A DNA stretch of 8,878 nt, taken from contig JALOSH010000086.1 of NCBI GenBank assembly GCA_025458545.1, positions 1 through 8,878 of the forward strand, given 5' to 3'. The notes under the pieces are model-generated. The model saw nothing but the letters and a program-made list of their open reading frames with translations. It was not told the origin of the DNA and did no database searches. The DNA comes from Hydrogenophaga sp. GTDB lineage: Bacteria > Pseudomonadota > Gammaproteobacteria > Burkholderiales > Burkholderiaceae. The position numbers were made by a program, and so were the translations under genes. Within the stretch, counting starts at the first letter, position 1. Every line of letters begins with the position of its first letter. Positions 6,164 to 8,878 of the stretch are shown here, one piece after another.

Positions 6164-8878
6164 ACGAACCGGCGAGCGCGAGATGGCGCAGTTGCTGTCC
6201 GACTTGCGCCAGCGCTTCACCGACCAGCTGGCGGCCCGTGTCGCGGCCTTGCAGCCGTTGCTGCGGTCATTGATCGACCACCGGTGTGAGCCGGGCGACG
6301 TGGAGAAGCTGCACCGCGATGTGCACAGCCTGACTGGAGCCGCAGGCACCCTGGGTGTACCGGGCGTGTCGGACGCGGCCCGGGTGCTGGAGCACCTGCT
6401 GGCGCCACTGGCCCGCGGCCAGGCGGTCTGCAGCCCGCCACTGGCTGATGCGCTGGTCGATGCACTCCGCCAGCTGGAGCGGGTGGCGGCCCTGCCGCTG
6501 GCACCAGGGGCTGGGCCGTCGCTGGCGCAAGCCTTGCCCATCGCGCACGGCCAGCTCGACATCTTCCTGCTGCAAGGCGGTGACGAAGACCCGTTGTCCG
6601 GTGGGTTGCAAGCGGCGCTGGCCGATGCGGGCTACCGCGTGCAGCGGTTCACCGAGCTGGCGGCGTTGCGCAAGGCCTGCGAACGGCCCGGCTCGGCGTC
6701 GGCGGTGGTCCTGGATCTCCCCACGCCCGAGGCGGTGGCGCCCGCGCTGGCGCTGGTCCAAGCGCTGGCGCCGCAGTGGCCGCCGGTGGTGGCCGCGTTG
6801 CCCGTCAGCGAGCTGGCCGCGCAGATCAGCGCCGCTCGCGCGGGCGTGAAGCGCACGCTGTCCCAACCGCTGGATGCGCAGCGGCTGGCCAGCGTGCTCG
6901 ATGTGTTGACCGGTCGGCGGCCGCCGCTGCCCTACCGCGTGCTGCTGGTGGACGACGATGCTTTGTTGCTGGAGGCGCAGGCGGCCGTGTTGCGCAGCGC
7001 CGGCATGCTGGTGCATTGCCTGGCCCAGCCGCTGCAGGTGCTGGAGGCGTTGGAGGCATTCCAGCCCGATGTGCTGATGCTCGACGTCTACATGCCCGAG
7101 ACCAGCGGGCCCGAGCTGGCCGCCGCGCTGCGCGAACGCGAGGCCTGGCTGGACCTGCCGGTGCTGTTCCTGTCCGCCGAGACCGATCTCACCCAGCAGC
7201 TGCTGGCGCTCAACCTGGGCGGCGACGACTTCCTCGTCAAGCCGGTGCAGCCCGACCATCTGGTCGCGGCGGTGACGGCGCGCGCGCGCCGGGCTCGCCA
7301 GGCCAGTGCTTTGCGCGAACGCCTGCAAACCACGCTGTACGAGCGGGAACGCGAGCACCTGGCGCTCGATCACCACGCCATCGTCAGCATCGCTGATCGC
7401 GAGGGACGCCTGACCTACGCCAACGATCTTTTTTGCCAGATCAGCGGCTACGAACGGCACGAGGTGCTGGGCCAGAGCCATCGGGCGCTCACCGTGGGCC
7501 AGCAGGAACCCGGCTTCATGCGCGCCGTATGGCGCTGCATCTCGGCCGGCAAAGTCTGGCACGGCGAAATCTGGAGCCGGCGCAAGGACGGCAGCCGCTA
7601 CTGGGTGGAAACCACCGTCACGCCCTTTCTGGACAGCGCGGGCGAGATGTACCAGTTCGCGACGATCCAGACCGACATCACCCACATCAAGGCCGCCGAA
7701 GCCCGCCTGCGATCACAGCGCGACCTGCAACGCTTCATCAGCGAGGCGGCGGCCCGTCTGATGGCCGCGAGCGCTGCCCAAACCCAGGCGGCGATCCACG
7801 AAGCCTTGCGCCAGAGCGGCCAGCAGCTCGGCGCCGATCGTTCCTACCTGTTCCGGTTTGCCGGGGCGGGCGCGCTCGACAACACCCAGGTGTGGTGTGC
7901 GCCGGGCATCGATCCGATGGATGACAGCCTCAAGACCACGCCGGTGGAGGCCACACCCTGGCTGCGCGAACAGTTCTACCGCCACGGCATCCTCGATGTG
8001 CCCGATGTGCAGGCGCTGCCGCCCGAGGCTGCGCTGGACCGCGCGCGCATGGAGGAGCGGCAGATTCGCGCCTTCCTGGCGTTCCCGCTGAAGCGCAACG
8101 GACAGATCTTCGGTTTCATCGGCTACAGCGTGATGCAGCGGCCGCGCGCCTGGCTGGCCGACGAGATCGACCTGCTCAAGGTGCTGGCCGATGTGGTGGC
8201 CAGCGCGGTGGCGCGCAAACTGGCCGAGGCCGCCTTGCGCGAGAGCGAGGCGCGGCTGAACTTCCTGGTGTCGTCCAGTCCGGTGGTGATCTACACCCGC
8301 AAGGTGCAGCCGCCCCATGCACTGACCTATGTCAGCCCCAATGCGCAACAGCTCATGGGGTTCGATCCGCAGGCCTTCGCCCAGAATCCGGCCGTCATGC
8401 TGGAGCTGGTGCATCCCGAGGACCGCGAGCGCATGGCGGCCGGTTGGCCGCTGGTCGTCGAACGGGGTGTCGACCTGAGCGAATACCGGCTGGCCGTGGG
8501 TGGCCACAGGGGTGGCCAGCGCTGGGTACAGGACCACCGGCGCCTGGTCCGCGATGCGGAAGGGCAGGCCCTGGAAATCATCGGCTACTGGATGGACATC
8601 TCCGAGCGCAAGCGCTTCGAGACCGAGCTGTCCGCCTTCAACCAGGAACTCGAACAGCGTGTTCAGGAGCAAACGCAATCGGTGATCGAAAGCGAGCGAT
8701 TTGCCCGCGCCACCCTGGACGCACTCAGTGCGAGACTGGTCATCCTCGACAGCAATGGCCGGGTGCTGGCGGCGAATCGGGCCTGGGAAGTGTTCGGTGC
8801 GCAGGAACTGGTCCGAGAAGGTTCGCCTTACGTCGACGTCTGCGACAGTGCCTGCAGTTCGGATCCGGTCGTCGGACG
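6156..8878 (+). CDS. Multidomain Hpt / pseudo-receiver / receiver / PAS / GAF / PAS / PAS signalling protein, 3' end missing
   Basis: The frame stays open from ATG 6156 to the window edge, giving 907 complete codons; the C-terminus is outside. It looks soluble, with no membrane segment or signal peptide. Residues 10-115 form an Hpt domain with likely phospho-acceptor H57 (VHSLTGAAGTLG); the usual Lys three residues after the His is T60. Residues 131-252 look like a degenerate receiver: D187 remains, but G141-G142 replaces the acidic pair and Q237 replaces the conserved Lys. Residues 259-380 are an intact receiver (D266-D268, D310, S340, K362). Next come PAS1 at about 403-515 (ends ATIQTDITHIKAAEA), GAF at about 525-690, PAS2 at about 700-822 (VHPEDRERM, ending YWMDISERKRFE), a coiled coil at about 820-847 and the start of PAS3 at 847 (ATLDALSARLVILDSNGRV). 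Such chains usually end in GGDEF/EAL or a kinase core; neither is visible, so the output is unknown. As the only Hpt encoded in the window it is the likely convergence point for both kinases. Confidence 0.92.
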   Translation, partial: MSERTGEREMAQLLSDLRQRFTDQLAARVAALQPLLRSLIDHRCEPGDVEKLHRDVHSLTGAAGTLGVPGVSDAARVLEHLLAPLARGQAVCSPPLADALVDALRQLERVAALPLAPGAGPSLAQALPIAHGQLDIFLLQGGDEDPLSGGLQAALADAGYRVQRFTELAALRKACERPGSASAVVLDLPTPEAVAPALALVQALAPQWPPVVAALPVSELAAQISAARAGVKRTLSQPLDAQRLASVLDVLTGRRPPLPYRVLLVDDDALLLEAQAAVLRSAGMLVHCLAQPLQVLEALEAFQPDVLMLDVYMPETSGPELAAALREREAWLDLPVLFLSAETDLTQQLLALNLGGDDFLVKPVQPDHLVAAVTARARRARQASALRERLQTTLYEREREHLALDHHAIVSIADREGRLTYANDLFCQISGYERHEVLGQSHRALTVGQQEPGFMRAVWRCISAGKVWHGEIWSRRKDGSRYWVETTVTPFLDSAGEMYQFATIQTDITHIKAAEARLRSQRDLQRFISEAAARLMAASAAQTQAAIHEALRQSGQQLGADRSYLFRFAGAGALDNTQVWCAPGIDPMDDSLKTTPVEATPWLREQFYRHGILDVPDVQALPPEAALDRARMEERQIRAFLAFPLKRNGQIFGFIGYSVMQRPRAWLADEIDLLKVLADVVASAVARKLAEAALRESEARLNFLVSSSPVVIYTRKVQPPHALTYVSPNAQQLMGFDPQAFAQNPAVMLELVHPEDRERMAAGWPLVVERGVDLSEYRLAVGGHRGGQRWVQDHRRLVRDAEGQALEIIGYWMDISERKRFETELSAFNQELEQRVQEQTQSVIESERFARATLDALSARLVILDSNGRVLAANRAWEVFGAQELVREGSPYVDVCDSACSSDPVVG

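Noticed and set aside
6576..6590. GGDED at residues 141-145 of the Hpt protein, resembling a GGDEF active site
   Set aside because: It sits at the end of the first strand of a receiver-like fold, with none of the flanking diguanylate cyclase sequence.
7429..7434. Run of six T as a possible terminator tail
   Set aside because: It is in the middle of PAS1 coding sequence (Asp-Leu-Phe-Cys) with no GC-rich hairpin immediately before it.
6267..7685. Minus-strand open frame of 472 codons antisense to the Hpt-receiver gene
   Set aside because: The plus-strand Hpt, receiver and PAS domains are unambiguous, and the antisense protein shows no domain or upstream ribosome site.

Overview
The window is a single, tightly packed, all-plus-strand block of signal-transduction genes. 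It has very high GC, strong G/C bias at third codon positions, and protein sequences of a betaproteobacterial type, most like Comamonadaceae (for example Hydrogenophaga, Acidovorax or Rhodoferax relatives). That assignment comes from sequence style and recalled protein families, not from a search. There are no RNA genes, mobile elements, CRISPR arrays, terminators or recognisable promoters, and no non-coding stretch longer than a few bases. The operon starts before base 1 and continues past base 8878.

Layout: (1) bases 2-115, the last 37 residues of a YfiR-like (DUF4154) periplasmic protein; (2) 112-2035, a TonB-dependent outer-membrane receptor that looks damaged, with an apparent in-frame loss of the conserved plug motif near base 558 and a frameshift near base 1084; (3) 2038-3576, a membrane histidine kinase whose sensor region resembles the CHASE8-HAMP part of the diguanylate cyclase YfiN/TpbB; (4) 3573-5780, a hybrid histidine kinase with a different, Cache-like periplasmic sensor, a kinase core about two-thirds identical to the previous one, and two C-terminal receivers; (5) 5777-6163, a stand-alone CheY-like receiver; (6) 6156-8878 and beyond, a large Hpt / pseudo-receiver / receiver / PAS / GAF / PAS / PAS protein whose output domain lies outside the window.

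How they may work together: in the known YfiBNR system, periplasmic YfiR inhibits YfiN through its periplasmic sensor, and outer-membrane YfiB relieves this by sequestering YfiR. Here a YfiR-like protein sits beside an outer-membrane TonB receptor and a YfiN-like sensor fused to a histidine kinase instead of a GGDEF domain. The inferred model is that YfiR-type periplasmic or envelope input feeds a multistep phosphorelay. Two kinases with different sensors would converge on several receivers and one Hpt domain, ending in the large PAS/GAF protein. Every gene junction overlaps or is 2 bases apart, so translational coupling is likely. The TonB receptor lesions raise the question of whether the outer-membrane branch is decaying in this strain or the sequence contains errors.
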